From Paracoccaceae bacterium (GTDB taxonomy: Bacteria; Pseudomonadota; Alphaproteobacteria; Rhodobacterales; Rhodobacteraceae): a stretch of 43,423 nt of DNA. This document shows positions 20,392-28,508 of the stretch, piece by piece (the stretch's first letter is position 1; each line of letters starts with the position of its first letter). The notes under the pieces were generated by a model that had not been told where the DNA came from, did not search any database, and saw only the letters and a program-made list of their open reading frames with translations. The stretch covers positions 1-43,423 of the forward strand of contig JALTZY010000219.1 of the NCBI GenBank assembly GCA_027045905.1, given 5' to 3'. Made by a program: the position numbers and the translations under genes.

Positions 20392-21639
20392 ATGAAGGAC
20401 TTTTGTGACAGGGCCCATGCGGCCGAGCAGGAGATGCGCCGCCTGTTTCCGGTGACGCCGCTACAGCGCAACGACCACCTCTCGGCCCGGTATGGCGCCG
20501 ATATATGGCTCAAGCGCGAAGACCTTTCGCCGGTGCGCAGCTACAAGATCCGCGGGGCGTTCAATGCCATGCGCAAGGTGCTGGCGCGCGAGCCGGGCCG
20601 GGGGCTGTTCGTCTGTGCCTCGGCGGGCAATCATGCACAGGGCGTGGCCTATGTGTGTCGGCATTTCGGGGTGAAGGGGGTGATCTTCATGCCTGTCACC
20701 ACCCCGCAGCAGAAGATCGACAAGACCCGGGTTTTTGGTGGCGATGCGATCGAGATACGCATGGTTGGGGATTATTTTGACGATACGCTTGAGGCGGCGC
20801 AGGCTTATTGCGCCGAGGCGGGCGGGCATTTCCTGGCGCCCTTTGACGACGCGGATGTGATCGAGGGCCAGGCTTCGGTCGCCGTCGAGGTGCTGGAGCA
20901 GATGGGGCATGCGCCCGACATGATGGTGCTGCCCGTGGGTGGGGGCGGGCTGGCGGCGGGGATCACCCGGTGCCTGGCCGAAAAGGCACCTGCCACGGCT
21001 CTGCGCTATGTCGAGCCCGAAGGCGGCGCCAGCCTGAAGGCGGCACTTGTGGCGGGGCATCCGGTTTCGCTGAGCAGGGTGGATTCGTTTGTCGATGGCG
21101 CTGCCGTAGCCCGCATCGGCGCTCTGCCTTTTGACGCCCTTGCCGATACGTCGGCGCGCGACGTGCTCCTTGCCCCCGAAGACCGTGTCTGCATCACCAT
21201 GCTCGACATGCTGAATGTCGAAGGCGTGGTTCTGGAGCCGGCAGGCGCGCTCTCGGTGGATGCACTCACGGATCTTGCCGAGGAAATACGCGGCAGGAGC
21301 GTGGTTTGCGTAACCTCCGGCGGCAATTTCGACTTCGAGCGCTTGCCGGAAGTGAAGGAGCGTGCCCAGCGCTTTGCCGGTCTGAAGAAATACCTCATTC
21401 TGCGTCTGCCCCAGCGCCCTGGTGCCCTGCGAGACTTTCTCGAACTGCTCGGGCCGGACGACAACATCACACGATTTGAATACCTCAAGAAATCGGCGCG
21501 CAATTTCGGCTCGGTCCTGATCGGCATCGAGACCAGCGAGGCAGCCAATTTCACCACAATGTTTGCCCGGCTGGATGCGGTGGGCCTTGCCTATACCGAC
21601 ATCACCAATGACGAAACGATTTCCGAATTCATCATCTAA
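20392..21639 (+). CDS. ilvA: Threonine ammonia-lyase (threonine dehydratase)
   Basis: The enzyme deaminates threonine to 2-oxobutyrate with pyridoxal phosphate, the first committed step towards isoleucine. The 415-residue product has the PLP lysine in [11 protein letters not shown] (Lys52), the phosphate-binding glycine loop VGGGGLAAG at about 181-189, and one C-terminal ACT-like regulatory domain (about 330-415), the short architecture rather than the 510-residue E. coli form. The ATG at 20392, with GGAGGG before it, gives the expected start; the frame is open further upstream only within the argG region. Its last four bases overlap the convergent hpt gene. Confidence 0.92.
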   Translation: MKDFCDRAHAAEQEMRRLFPVTPLQRNDHLSARYGADIWLKREDLSPVRSYKIRGAFNAMRKVLAREPGRGLFVCASAGNHAQGVAYVCRHFGVKGVIFMPVTTPQQKIDKTRVFGGDAIEIRMVGDYFDDTLEAAQAYCAEAGGHFLAPFDDADVIEGQASVAVEVLEQMGHAPDMMVLPVGGGGLAAGITRCLAEKAPATALRYVEPEGGASLKAALVAGHPVSLSRVDSFVDGAAVARIGALPFDALADTSARDVLLAPEDRVCITMLDMLNVEGVVLEPAGALSVDALTDLAEEIRGRSVVCVTSGGNFDFERLPEVKERAQRFAGLKKYLILRLPQRPGALRDFLELLGPDDNITRFEYLKKSARNFGSVLIGIETSEAANFTTMFARLDAVGLAYTDITNDETISEFII

Positions 21640-22016
21640 AGCAGTTCGAGACTCCCGGACTGAGCCGGAGTCGAGGGGGGTACTTTCTGACGGAAAGCGC
21701 GCTTGGATTCTTCATATGCGCTGAAGATGTCCGGCAGCGAGATTGCGGCGAAATTGCCGGCGGCGGCCAGGCTTTCGCCATCCTGGCAGAGCCTGCTCAG
21801 CGTTTCGAAGCCGAGATTTAGAGCACTGCCCTTCAGCGAATGCAGTTCTTCCTCCAGTGTATCCGGTGCCGGGCTGCCCCTGAGCCGCTCGATCACCTCA
21901 TCCACCTCTTCCAGAAACATGTCGGCCACCTCGGCAAAATCCGAGTCGCCAATCTCCTCGCGTAATTCGTCGACACGATCCCAACAGATCATGAAACCCT
22001 CCACGATTTTGCTCAT
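21636..22016 (-). CDS. Hpt-domain phosphotransfer protein
   Basis: A 126-residue, mostly helical protein with the histidine phosphotransfer signature HSLKGSALNLGF: phospho-accepting His59, then Lys62 and Gly63. It has no kinase or receiver domain, so it would shuttle phosphate between a hybrid kinase encoded elsewhere and a response regulator. The obvious partner is the divergently transcribed receiver-phosphatase gene 122 bases away. The His segment lies on an A+T-richer patch that resembles the paired octamers found in other genes. The function is inferred from the motif and the context; the specific pathway is unknown. Confidence 0.85.
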   Translation of the reverse strand: MSKIVEGFMICWDRVDELREEIGDSDFAEVADMFLEEVDEVIERLRGSPAPDTLEEELHSLKGSALNLGFETLSRLCQDGESLAAAGNFAAISLPDIFSAYEESKRAFRQKVPPSTPAQSGSLELL

Positions 22017-22138
22017 TCTGGCAGAAGAATCTTTCTCTCCGGTAAACAGTTACAAATTTAGGCTTAGGCGACTGTTAAGCCAGACGACGATATAGCGGGG
22101 TGCGGGATTCGCCCCGCAGTTTCATATAAAGGTGTGCC

Positions 22139-23416
22139 TTGCCGGATCTGGTCAGAAAAATGGAAGACCCCGAGAGCGAAACAGGCTCTGCGATTCGCAA
22201 CGTGCTGGTCGTCGATGACAGCCGGGCACAGCGCCTGCTGCTGATTCGGGCTCTGACACGGCAGGGGTATTATGTCACCGAGGCGGGATCGGGGAAGGAG
22301 GCGCTGGCGGCCTGCGAGCAGGACGAGTTCGATCTGGTCCTGAGCGACTGGATGATGCCGGGAATGAACGGGCTCGAATTCTGCAAGGCATTCCGTAATC
22401 TGCGGCGGGAGCGTTACGGATACTTCATCCTGCTGACGTCAAAGAGCGAAAAGGGTGCGGTGGCGCATGGGCTGGATGAGGGGGCGGATGATTTCCTGAC
22501 CAAGCCGGTGAAGTCTGACGAGCTTTTGGCGCGGATCAATGCCGGCGATCGCATCCTTCGCATGGAACGGCAACTGACCGAGACCAATCGCCAGATAAAG
22601 GCCAAGATGGACGAGATCAGCGCCCTGTACGAGGCGCTTGACCGCGATCTGATCGAAGCGCGCAAGATGCAGCAATCGCTGCTGCGCGAGCCGCATCGCG
22701 ATTTCGGTACGGCGGAAGTCTCGCTGATGCTCAAGCCCTGCGGGCATGTGGGCGGTGACCTGGTGGGTTTCTTTGCTGCCGGCGAAGGGAAGTTGGGCTT
22801 CTATTCGATTGACGTGTCCGGGCACGGGGTCGCTTCGGCGCTGCTGACGGCGCGGCTGGCCTCCTACCTGTCCGATGGTGCTCCGGCGCAGAATGTCGCC
22901 CTGACACCGGATCAGGATGGCCAGTTCGTCCACCGCCCCCCCAGCGAGGTCGCGAATCTGCTGAATATCCTGATGATCGAGGATATGGAGACTGATCTCT
23001 ATTTCACACTGTTGCTGGGATTCCTGGATCTGCGAACCGGTTTGCTTGACTATACGCAATGCGGTCATCCGAATCCGGCCTTGATCGACGCGGCGGGGAA
23101 GGTACGCTTCCTTGAAGGTGGCGGGTTGCCGATCGGGCTGATACCGGATGCGGACTTCTCCCAGCAGCAGATCCGGTTGCGGCCGGGAGAGCGGCTGCTG
23201 TTTTACTCCGATGGCTTTACCGAATGCGAAAACACCGAAGGAATACAGCTCGAAGAGGCCGGTTTTGCCAGGATCATCGAAGACAATGCAGGTCTTGAAG
23301 ACGCGGATCTGTTTACCGCCCTGGTCTGGGATCTGGACCTTTACTCGGGGGGCAGGGATTTCAGCGATGACCTGTCCTGTGCGCTCCTGCGCTACAAGGG
23401 ATCGCAGGAGACGTAG
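22139..23416 (+). CDS. Response regulator fused to PP2C-type (RsbU/SpoIIE) serine phosphatase
   Basis: The N-terminal receiver domain (about 20-135) shows the acidic pair Asp26-Asp27, the phospho-acceptor Asp70, Thr100 and Lys122. A coiled-coil linker (about 140-180) leads to a PPM/SpoIIE phosphatase domain (about 195-420) with VGGDLVGFF, SIDVSGHGV and YSDGFTE metal-binding motifs. Proteins of this build dephosphorylate anti-sigma-factor antagonists in partner-switching systems. The frame begins at a TTG (22139) with AAAGGTG just upstream; the ATG at 22160 would give 418 residues and cannot be excluded. No antagonist or anti-sigma gene lies in the window. Its 3' end overlaps the convergent Nudix gene by 25 bases. 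Confidence 0.9.
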   Translation: MPDLVRKMEDPESETGSAIRNVLVVDDSRAQRLLLIRALTRQGYYVTEAGSGKEALAACEQDEFDLVLSDWMMPGMNGLEFCKAFRNLRRERYGYFILLTSKSEKGAVAHGLDEGADDFLTKPVKSDELLARINAGDRILRMERQLTETNRQIKAKMDEISALYEALDRDLIEARKMQQSLLREPHRDFGTAEVSLMLKPCGHVGGDLVGFFAAGEGKLGFYSIDVSGHGVASALLTARLASYLSDGAPAQNVALTPDQDGQFVHRPPSEVANLLNILMIEDMETDLYFTLLLGFLDLRTGLLDYTQCGHPNPALIDAAGKVRFLEGGGLPIGLIPDADFSQQQIRLRPGERLLFYSDGFTECENTEGIQLEEAGFARIIEDNAGLEDADLFTALVWDLDLYSGGRDFSDDLSCALLRYKGSQET

Positions 23417-23838
23417 CGGGCGACGAAGGCGCGGTCTCCTTCATTGGCCAGTATCCTGACCGCGGTTGCCGAGTCGGTCCAGATGGCCTGGTGCAGGGCC
23501 TCGCGCGGACGACCGAGCCGGCGAGCCGGACGGGCGAGATAGATGGTACAGAGTTTTTCTGCCCATAGATCGTATTCCGGTACGTAGGTAATCCGGCGAA
23601 ACGCCCCGAGCCGGCGGGGTCTGGCGATATGCCAGCCTGTCTCTTCAAACACCTTGCGATGCAGGGCGCGCAGTGGGCTCTCTCCGGGGTCTATCCCGGT
23701 GCCCGGCAGCTGAAATTCGGGCATGGGTTCGCTCTGGTGAGTCAGCAGCAGACTTCTGTCGCGTGGCAGGATCGCATATACGCCGGGGTGCAAGACGTAT
23801 CTTTGCCCGGGGCGCCTTGGCTCGCCGAATCTGCGCAT
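23392..23838 (-). CDS. Nudix hydrolase-family protein with an altered Nudix box
   Basis: A 148-residue Nudix-fold protein. The signature region is at 46-69 and reads GTGIDPGE, seven residues, then RKVFEETGW. Two positions depart from GX5EX7REUXEEXGU: the expected glycine is a threonine and, more notably, the first glutamate of REU is Lys62 (codon AAG; GAG would restore Glu). The metal-binding EE pair remains. Activity may be reduced or changed; the substrate is unknown. The frame is open to 23883, but the ATG at 23838 gives MRRFGEPRRPGQRY, a reasonable start. It is divergent from hslO by 69 bases and overlaps the upstream phosphatase gene tail to tail. Confidence 0.82.
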   Translation of the reverse strand: MRRFGEPRRPGQRYVLHPGVYAILPRDRSLLLTHQSEPMPEFQLPGTGIDPGESPLRALHRKVFEETGWHIARPRRLGAFRRITYVPEYDLWAEKLCTIYLARPARRLGRPREALHQAIWTDSATAVRILANEGDRAFVARYVSCDPL

Positions 23839-23907
23839 CTCCGTTCCCCTTGTTGCTGCTGGCCTTCGGACAATGTATGGCATTCTTCACAGCCACAGGA
23901 AGCTCCG

Positions 23908-24915
23908 ATGACCGAAAACAGTGCAGCAGAATGGGATGATACGATCCTGCCCTTCCAGCTGGACCGCGCCGATATGCGCGGGCGGGTGGCGCGGCTGGAT
24001 ACATGCCTGGGCGAGATCCTTGCACAGCATGGCTATCCGCCCGAGATCGAGGCGCTTGTGGCCGAGGCGGTGCTGCTGACGGCGCTGATCGGACAGACGA
24101 TCAAGCTGCGCTGGAAGCTGTCGCTGCAGATTCGCGGCGGCGGACCCGCGCGGCTGATCGCCACGGATTACTTCGCCCCGGAGCGGGAGGGTGCGCCGGC
24201 GCGTATCCGTGGCTGGGCGAGCTTTGACGAAGCGCGCCTTGAGGCGGGAGCGGAGCCGTTTCCCCAGATTGGCAAGGGCTATTTCGCGGTGCTGATCGAC
24301 CAGGGTAAGGGGACCGCGCCGTATTCGGGCCTTACACCCATCGCCGGGCGCTCGCTGGCTGATTGCGCTGCCGCCTATTTTTCCTGGTCCGAGCAGCTTC
24401 CGACCCGGTTTGCCCTGTCGCTGGGGCGCTCGGCCATGCCCGGCAGGGGCGAGACCTGGCGCGCCGGCGGGATCATGCTGCAGCATATCCCCAAGGCCTC
24501 GCCATTGGTGCAGGGGGATGAGCCGAGCGATTCCGGGGGGCACCATGCCGCCGAAGATGCGCTCGACGCCGAAGCGGCGGAGAGCTGGAACCGCACCGGG
24601 CATTTGCTGGCCAGCGTGGAGGAATTCGAGCTGATCGGTCCCACGGTCAGCCCGACGAAGCTGCTCTACCGGCTGTTTCACGAAGAGGCGCCGCGGGTGT
24701 TTGGCGCGCAGCGGGTCGAGTTCGGCTGCTCATGCAGTCGCGAAAAGGTGGTACAGAGCCTGTCGATATATTCGGACAGGGATATCGGGCACATGACGAC
24801 CGAAGAGGGGATCGTGACCGCCGATTGCCAGTTCTGCGGGGCGCATTATCGGTTCGATCCCGAGGAGCTGGGTTTCGAGGCGGCCGAGCGGGCCGCGGCG
24901 CGGGCGGATGGATGA
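23908..24915 (+). CDS. hslO: Redox-regulated chaperone Hsp33
   Basis: Hsp33 is a cytosolic holdase switched on by oxidation of a zinc-binding cysteine tetrad. The 335-residue protein has the N-terminal Hsp33 fold and the C-terminal redox switch CxC plus CxxC at Cys274, Cys276, Cys307 and Cys310. The frame opens upstream, but the ATG at 23908 yields MTENSAAEWDDTILPFQLD, the expected beginning. It is the first of five closely spaced genes; its stop overlaps the next start by eight bases. Confidence 0.95.
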   Translation: MTENSAAEWDDTILPFQLDRADMRGRVARLDTCLGEILAQHGYPPEIEALVAEAVLLTALIGQTIKLRWKLSLQIRGGGPARLIATDYFAPEREGAPARIRGWASFDEARLEAGAEPFPQIGKGYFAVLIDQGKGTAPYSGLTPIAGRSLADCAAAYFSWSEQLPTRFALSLGRSAMPGRGETWRAGGIMLQHIPKASPLVQGDEPSDSGGHHAAEDALDAEAAESWNRTGHLLASVEEFELIGPTVSPTKLLYRLFHEEAPRVFGAQRVEFGCSCSREKVVQSLSIYSDRDIGHMTTEEGIVTADCQFCGAHYRFDPEELGFEAAERAAARADG

Positions 24916-25552
24916 CGCCGGCCGTGCAGATGCGCTTGCGGGCGTGGTGGCGCGGGCAAAGGCGCTGGGCGCGGGCTCGTCGGATTTCGATCTGAACCCG
25001 GAATTTCGCCCGCCGGCAGGGGCGCGCTTGCGCAGGGCGGCGGTGCTGTTGCCCTTCGTGCAGGTGCCGGGCGGTCTGCACCTGATCCTCACCAAGCGTT
25101 CGACCGTCCTGCGCCATCACCCGGGGCAGATTGCTCTTCCGGGAGGCAGGCAGGATCCGGGCGATGCCGATCTGATCGCCACGGCCCTGCGCGAGGCGGA
25201 AGAGGAGATCGGGCTTGCGCGCGACAATGTCGAGGTGCTCGCGACCATGCCGGCGCATGAGACGGTCACCGGCTTCGTGGTGACGCCGGTGCTGGGGCGG
25301 GTGCGGCGTATCTTCGATCCGCACCCGGAGGCGGGAGAGGTGGACGAGGTCTTTGCCGTGCCCTATGGATTTCTGGCGAATCCGGAGCATTTTCGTGTAC
25401 AGTCGCGTATCTGGCAGGGCCGGCGGCGGGCCTATTATACGATCCCCTGGGGGCCCTATTACATATGGGGAGCGACGGCGCGGATCCTGCGTGCGCTGGC
25501 CAGCGGGGAGGTGGGCGATGACCCGGATCGCAGGCGCCTGGCTCGAGGATGA
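24908..25552 (+). CDS. CoA pyrophosphatase-type Nudix hydrolase
   Basis: A 214-residue Nudix hydrolase of the NudL/CoA-diphosphatase type. The family-specific stretch LTKRSTVLRHHPGQIALPGG is at 61-80 and the Nudix box continues to REAEEEIGL at 95-103, with all metal ligands present, in contrast to the degenerate Nudix protein encoded 1.1 kb upstream. Members cleave CoA and its derivatives to 4'-phosphopantetheine and 3',5'-ADP. It overlaps hslO by eight bases and the following cca-family gene by 35 bases. Confidence 0.9.
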   Translation: MDDAGRADALAGVVARAKALGAGSSDFDLNPEFRPPAGARLRRAAVLLPFVQVPGGLHLILTKRSTVLRHHPGQIALPGGRQDPGDADLIATALREAEEEIGLARDNVEVLATMPAHETVTGFVVTPVLGRVRRIFDPHPEAGEVDEVFAVPYGFLANPEHFRVQSRIWQGRRRAYYTIPWGPYYIWGATARILRALASGEVGDDPDRRRLARG

Positions 25553-26672
25553 ACGCGCCCGGGGCGTGCTCACGCTTCTGACCGGGGCGGGGCATGTGGC
25601 CCATTTCGTCGGCGGCTGCGTGCGCAATGCGCTGCTGGGCGCGCCGGTGGGCGACATCGACATCGCCACCAATGCCCGCCCCGAGCGGGTCATGGCGCTG
25701 GCCGAAGCGGCCGGGATGCGAGCGGTCGGCACCGGTATCGCCCACGGCACCGTGACTCTGGTGAACCAGGGGCTTGCCTGCGAGGTGACGACATGGCGAC
25801 GGGATGTGACCACCGACGGCCGCCGGGCGGTGGTGGCTTATTCGGACGATTTGGCGGAGGATGCACGGCGGCGCGATTTTACCATGAATGCCCTTTACAG
25901 CGATGCCGAGGGCCGGGTGCTCGACCCGCTGGGGACGGGGCTTGAGGATCTCCGCGCCCGGCGTGTGCGCTTTATCGAGGACGCTACGACCCGGATCCGG
26001 GAAGACTACCTGCGCATCCTGCGGTTCTTTCGCTTTCATGCCTGGTACGGCGATCAGGCTGCCGGGCCGGATCCTGATGCTCTGGCAGCAATAGCGTCTC
26101 TAACGGCCGGATTAGAGGCACTTTCATGCGAACGGGTGGGTCATGAGATGCTTCGCCTCCTGGCCGCGCCGGACCCCGCCCCGGCCGTTGCCAGCATGGT
26201 GCAGACCGGGGTGCTCGCTCGCGTCCTGCCCGGGGCGGACGCGCATGCGTTGCCGGTGCTGGTGCATCTGGAGAGGGAGAATGACATTGCCCCGGAGGCA
26301 ATCCGCCGGCTTGCCGGCCTTGGGCGGATTGAGGGCGTGGCGGCGCTTCTGCGGCTCTCGCGCCGGCAGGCGAGACGGCTGGAAGAGATGTTGCAGGGGG
26401 CAGAAAGCGCCGACAGCCCGGAAGTGCTGGCCTGGCGTCATGGCACCGACATGGCGCGCGATATCCTGCTCCTGCGCGCGGCCCTGCTGGCACAGCCCTT
26501 GCCGGAAGGCTGGCGAGCCGCACTGGCATACGGGGCAAAGCAGCGCTTCCCCGTGCGGGCCGCCGACCTTGCCTCCCTTCAGGGTGCGGAGTTGGGTGCG
26601 CGTCTGCGGGAGCTGGAAGCGCGCTGGGTGGAGAGCGGCTTCACCCTGACCCGAGAGGATCTGCTGGAATGA
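25518..26672 (+). CDS. cca: CCA tRNA nucleotidyltransferase / poly(A) polymerase family protein
   Basis: A 384-residue class II nucleotidyltransferase that would add or repair the tRNA 3'-CCA end. It has the HFVGGCVRNALLG nucleotide-binding loop (29-41), the catalytic acid pair DID at 46-48, and RRDFTMNALY. Choice between CCA-adding enzyme and poly(A) polymerase cannot be made with certainty from sequence alone, but the short alphaproteobacterial form is usually the CCA enzyme. The ATG at 25518 lies within the preceding gene and has GGGGAGG before it. The gene contains one copy of the paired octamer (26096-26119) with rare Leu codons. Confidence 0.9.
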   Translation: MTRIAGAWLEDERARGVLTLLTGAGHVAHFVGGCVRNALLGAPVGDIDIATNARPERVMALAEAAGMRAVGTGIAHGTVTLVNQGLACEVTTWRRDVTTDGRRAVVAYSDDLAEDARRRDFTMNALYSDAEGRVLDPLGTGLEDLRARRVRFIEDATTRIREDYLRILRFFRFHAWYGDQAAGPDPDALAAIASLTAGLEALSCERVGHEMLRLLAAPDPAPAVASMVQTGVLARVLPGADAHALPVLVHLERENDIAPEAIRRLAGLGRIEGVAALLRLSRRQARRLEEMLQGAESADSPEVLAWRHGTDMARDILLLRAALLAQPLPEGWRAALAYGAKQRFPVRAADLASLQGAELGARLRELEARWVESGFTLTREDLLE

Positions 26673-27925
26673 GCGCGGATGTTCGGACCGTCACCATCGA
26701 GCGACTGGGCCACAGGGGCGAAGGCATTGCTCCCGGCCCCGTCTTCGTGCCCCGCGCCCTGCCGGGAGAAGTGGTGAGGGGAGCGGTGGTGGATGGGCGC
26801 ATGACCGATCCGCGCATCGTCACTCCGGTGGCGGATCGGGTACGCCCGCCCTGCCGTCATGCGAAGGCTTGCGGTGGCTGTGCCCTGCAACATGCGAGCG
26901 ATGACTTCCTGGCGCGCTGGAAGGAGGGCGTGGTGGAAAGGGCACTGGAGGCGCAGGGGGTCAGGGCACGGATCCGTGGCATTACCACCTCTCCCCCGCG
27001 GTCGCGGCACCGGGCGGTGCTGGCGGCGCGGCGCACAAGGGCTGGCGCGCAGGTCGGGTTTCACGGGCTGAGATCGGGCAGCATTGTCGAGATGGAAGAA
27101 TGTCATCTGATCCACCCGGATCTCGCGGGACTTCTGGGCCTGGTGCGGGAGATGGCGGTATTGGGCGCATCGCGCAGGGGAGAGCTCTCGGTGGCAATGA
27201 CGCTGCTGGATGACGGGGTGGATATTGCCGTATTGGGCGGAAAAGCGCTGGATCAGGGACTGTTTTCAGAGCTTGCCGGGCTGGTGCGCGGCAGGGGCGC
27301 GGTGCGTCTGAGCTGGGCGGGCGAGGTGGTGGCGGCCTTTGGCCCCGCTCGGCTGACGCTTGGCCCGGCTCGGGTACCGCTGCCGCCGGGCGCCTTCTTG
27401 CAGGCCACACGGGAGGGGGAGGAGGTCCTGGTCCGCGCCGTCACCGAAGCGCTGAGGGGGGCGCGGAAGGTCGCCGATCTGTTTGCAGGGGCCGGGACCT
27501 TTGCCCTGCCGCTCAGCCGATATGCGGCGATCCATGCGGTCGAGGGCGATGCGGGCCTGCTGGAGGCGCTGAAGGCGGGTTGGCGGCGGGCGCAGGGGCT
27601 GAAGCCGGTCACGATCGATGCGCGCGACCTGTTTCGCCGTCCGCTCCTGCCCGATGAGCTTGGCCGATATGACGGGCTGGTGCTCGATCCGCCCCGGGCC
27701 GGGGCCGAGGCGCAGGTCGCAGAGATCGCCCGCGCCCGGGTGCCGGTCGTGACGATGGTCTCGTGCAATCCGGTGACCTTTGCCCGCGATGCGCGTATGC
27801 TGAGCGATGCCGGGTACCGGATCGACTGGATCCGGGTTGTGGATCAGTTTCGCTGGTCGCCGCATGTGGAGCTGGTAGCGTGCCTGACGCCGGGTGGTTC
27901 CCAAGTGGGCGGGACGCGGCTATAA
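26669..27925 (+). CDS. Class I RNA (uracil-5)-methyltransferase, TrmA/RumA family
   Basis: The 418-residue protein has an N-terminal TRAM-like domain, four cysteines placed to hold a 4Fe-4S cluster (Cys62, Cys68, Cys71, Cys146), the SAM-binding LFAGAGTFALPL, the LDPPRAG motif and the catalytic nucleophile in VSCNP (Cys366). This is the architecture of RlmD/RumA-type enzymes that make m5U in 23S rRNA; which uridine is modified cannot be read from sequence. Its ATG overlaps the cca stop as ATGA. Confidence 0.9.
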   Translation: MSADVRTVTIERLGHRGEGIAPGPVFVPRALPGEVVRGAVVDGRMTDPRIVTPVADRVRPPCRHAKACGGCALQHASDDFLARWKEGVVERALEAQGVRARIRGITTSPPRSRHRAVLAARRTRAGAQVGFHGLRSGSIVEMEECHLIHPDLAGLLGLVREMAVLGASRRGELSVAMTLLDDGVDIAVLGGKALDQGLFSELAGLVRGRGAVRLSWAGEVVAAFGPARLTLGPARVPLPPGAFLQATREGEEVLVRAVTEALRGARKVADLFAGAGTFALPLSRYAAIHAVEGDAGLLEALKAGWRRAQGLKPVTIDARDLFRRPLLPDELGRYDGLVLDPPRAGAEAQVAEIARARVPVVTMVSCNPVTFARDARMLSDAGYRIDWIRVVDQFRWSPHVELVACLTPGGSQVGGTRL

Positions 27926-27944
27926 GAGACGGAAGGGAGCAAAG

Positions 27945-28436
27945 ATGCGGTTTCTGGTTGCGATATTGCTGGTGTTTGGCCTGCTGCTGCAGGCGGGCTG
28001 CTCCAAGTTTCGCCAATATGACGGGCCGAAAGTCACCAGGGTCGTGGTTATGAAATCGCAGCGCAAGCTGCATCTGTTCAGCGAGGATGCCCTGCTGAAG
28101 AGTTACAACATCGACTTGGGCTTTGCCCCGGAAGGACACAAGACGCGGGAGGGTGATGGCCGCACGCCGGAGGGGCGCTATTATATCGACCGCAAGAACC
28201 CAAACAGCGCTTTTCACCTTTCGCTCGGGATTTCTTATCCCAATGAAGCCGACCGCGCAGCCGCACGGGAAGCGGGGGTGTCTCCGGGCGGAGATATTTT
28301 CATCCATGGTGCCAGACGGCCGGGGGACAAGCGCGGGCCGGACTGGACCGCTGGCTGCATTTCGGTCTCTGACCGCGAAATCGAGGAGATATACTCCATG
28401 ATCGATGTGGGAATCGTGATCGACCTGTTTCCTTAG
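27945..28436 (+). CDS. L,D-transpeptidase (YkuD) family lipoprotein
   Basis: A 163-residue precursor with a lipoprotein signal: hydrophobic helix at 4-15 and lipobox LQAGC with Cys19. The rest is a YkuD-fold domain with His121 (IHGARRPG) and catalytic Cys138 (TAGCISVSD). YkuD enzymes cross-link peptidoglycan or attach proteins to it; small YafK/ErfK-like members may instead hydrolyse or be regulatory. It is the last gene of the hslO run, 19 bases after the methyltransferase, with GGAAGGGAG before its ATG. It would act in the periplasm, anchored to a membrane. Confidence 0.88.
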   Translation: MRFLVAILLVFGLLLQAGCSKFRQYDGPKVTRVVVMKSQRKLHLFSEDALLKSYNIDLGFAPEGHKTREGDGRTPEGRYYIDRKNPNSAFHLSLGISYPNEADRAAAREAGVSPGGDIFIHGARRPGDKRGPDWTAGCISVSDREIEEIYSMIDVGIVIDLFP

Positions 28437-28465
28437 GCTCAGGCCGGCGCGGGTGCCGGGAGATT

Positions 28466-28503
28466 TCATGCCTCCGGCGGGAGTATTTGGCGAAAGGCGA
28501 AAG
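28466..28503. repeat. Short intergenic GCCTCCGGCGGGAGTATTTGG-type repeat
   Basis: The segment between the convergent ends of the L,D-transpeptidase gene and dnaJ contains CATGCCTCCGGCGGGAGTAT followed by TTGGCGAAAGG. From memory, similar words (GCCTCCGGCGGG plus a TATTTG tail) recur downstream of genes across Rhodobacteraceae genomes. It can form only a short CTCC/GGAG stem. It may serve as a transcript end. There is a single copy in this window. Confidence 0.45.
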
Positions 28504-28508
28504 CTGGT

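Noticed and set aside
22101-22118. Six-base hairpin (TGCGGG/CCCGCA) upstream of the receiver-phosphatase gene
   Set aside because: There is no upstream gene in that direction to terminate and no T-run; too short to call a regulatory leader.
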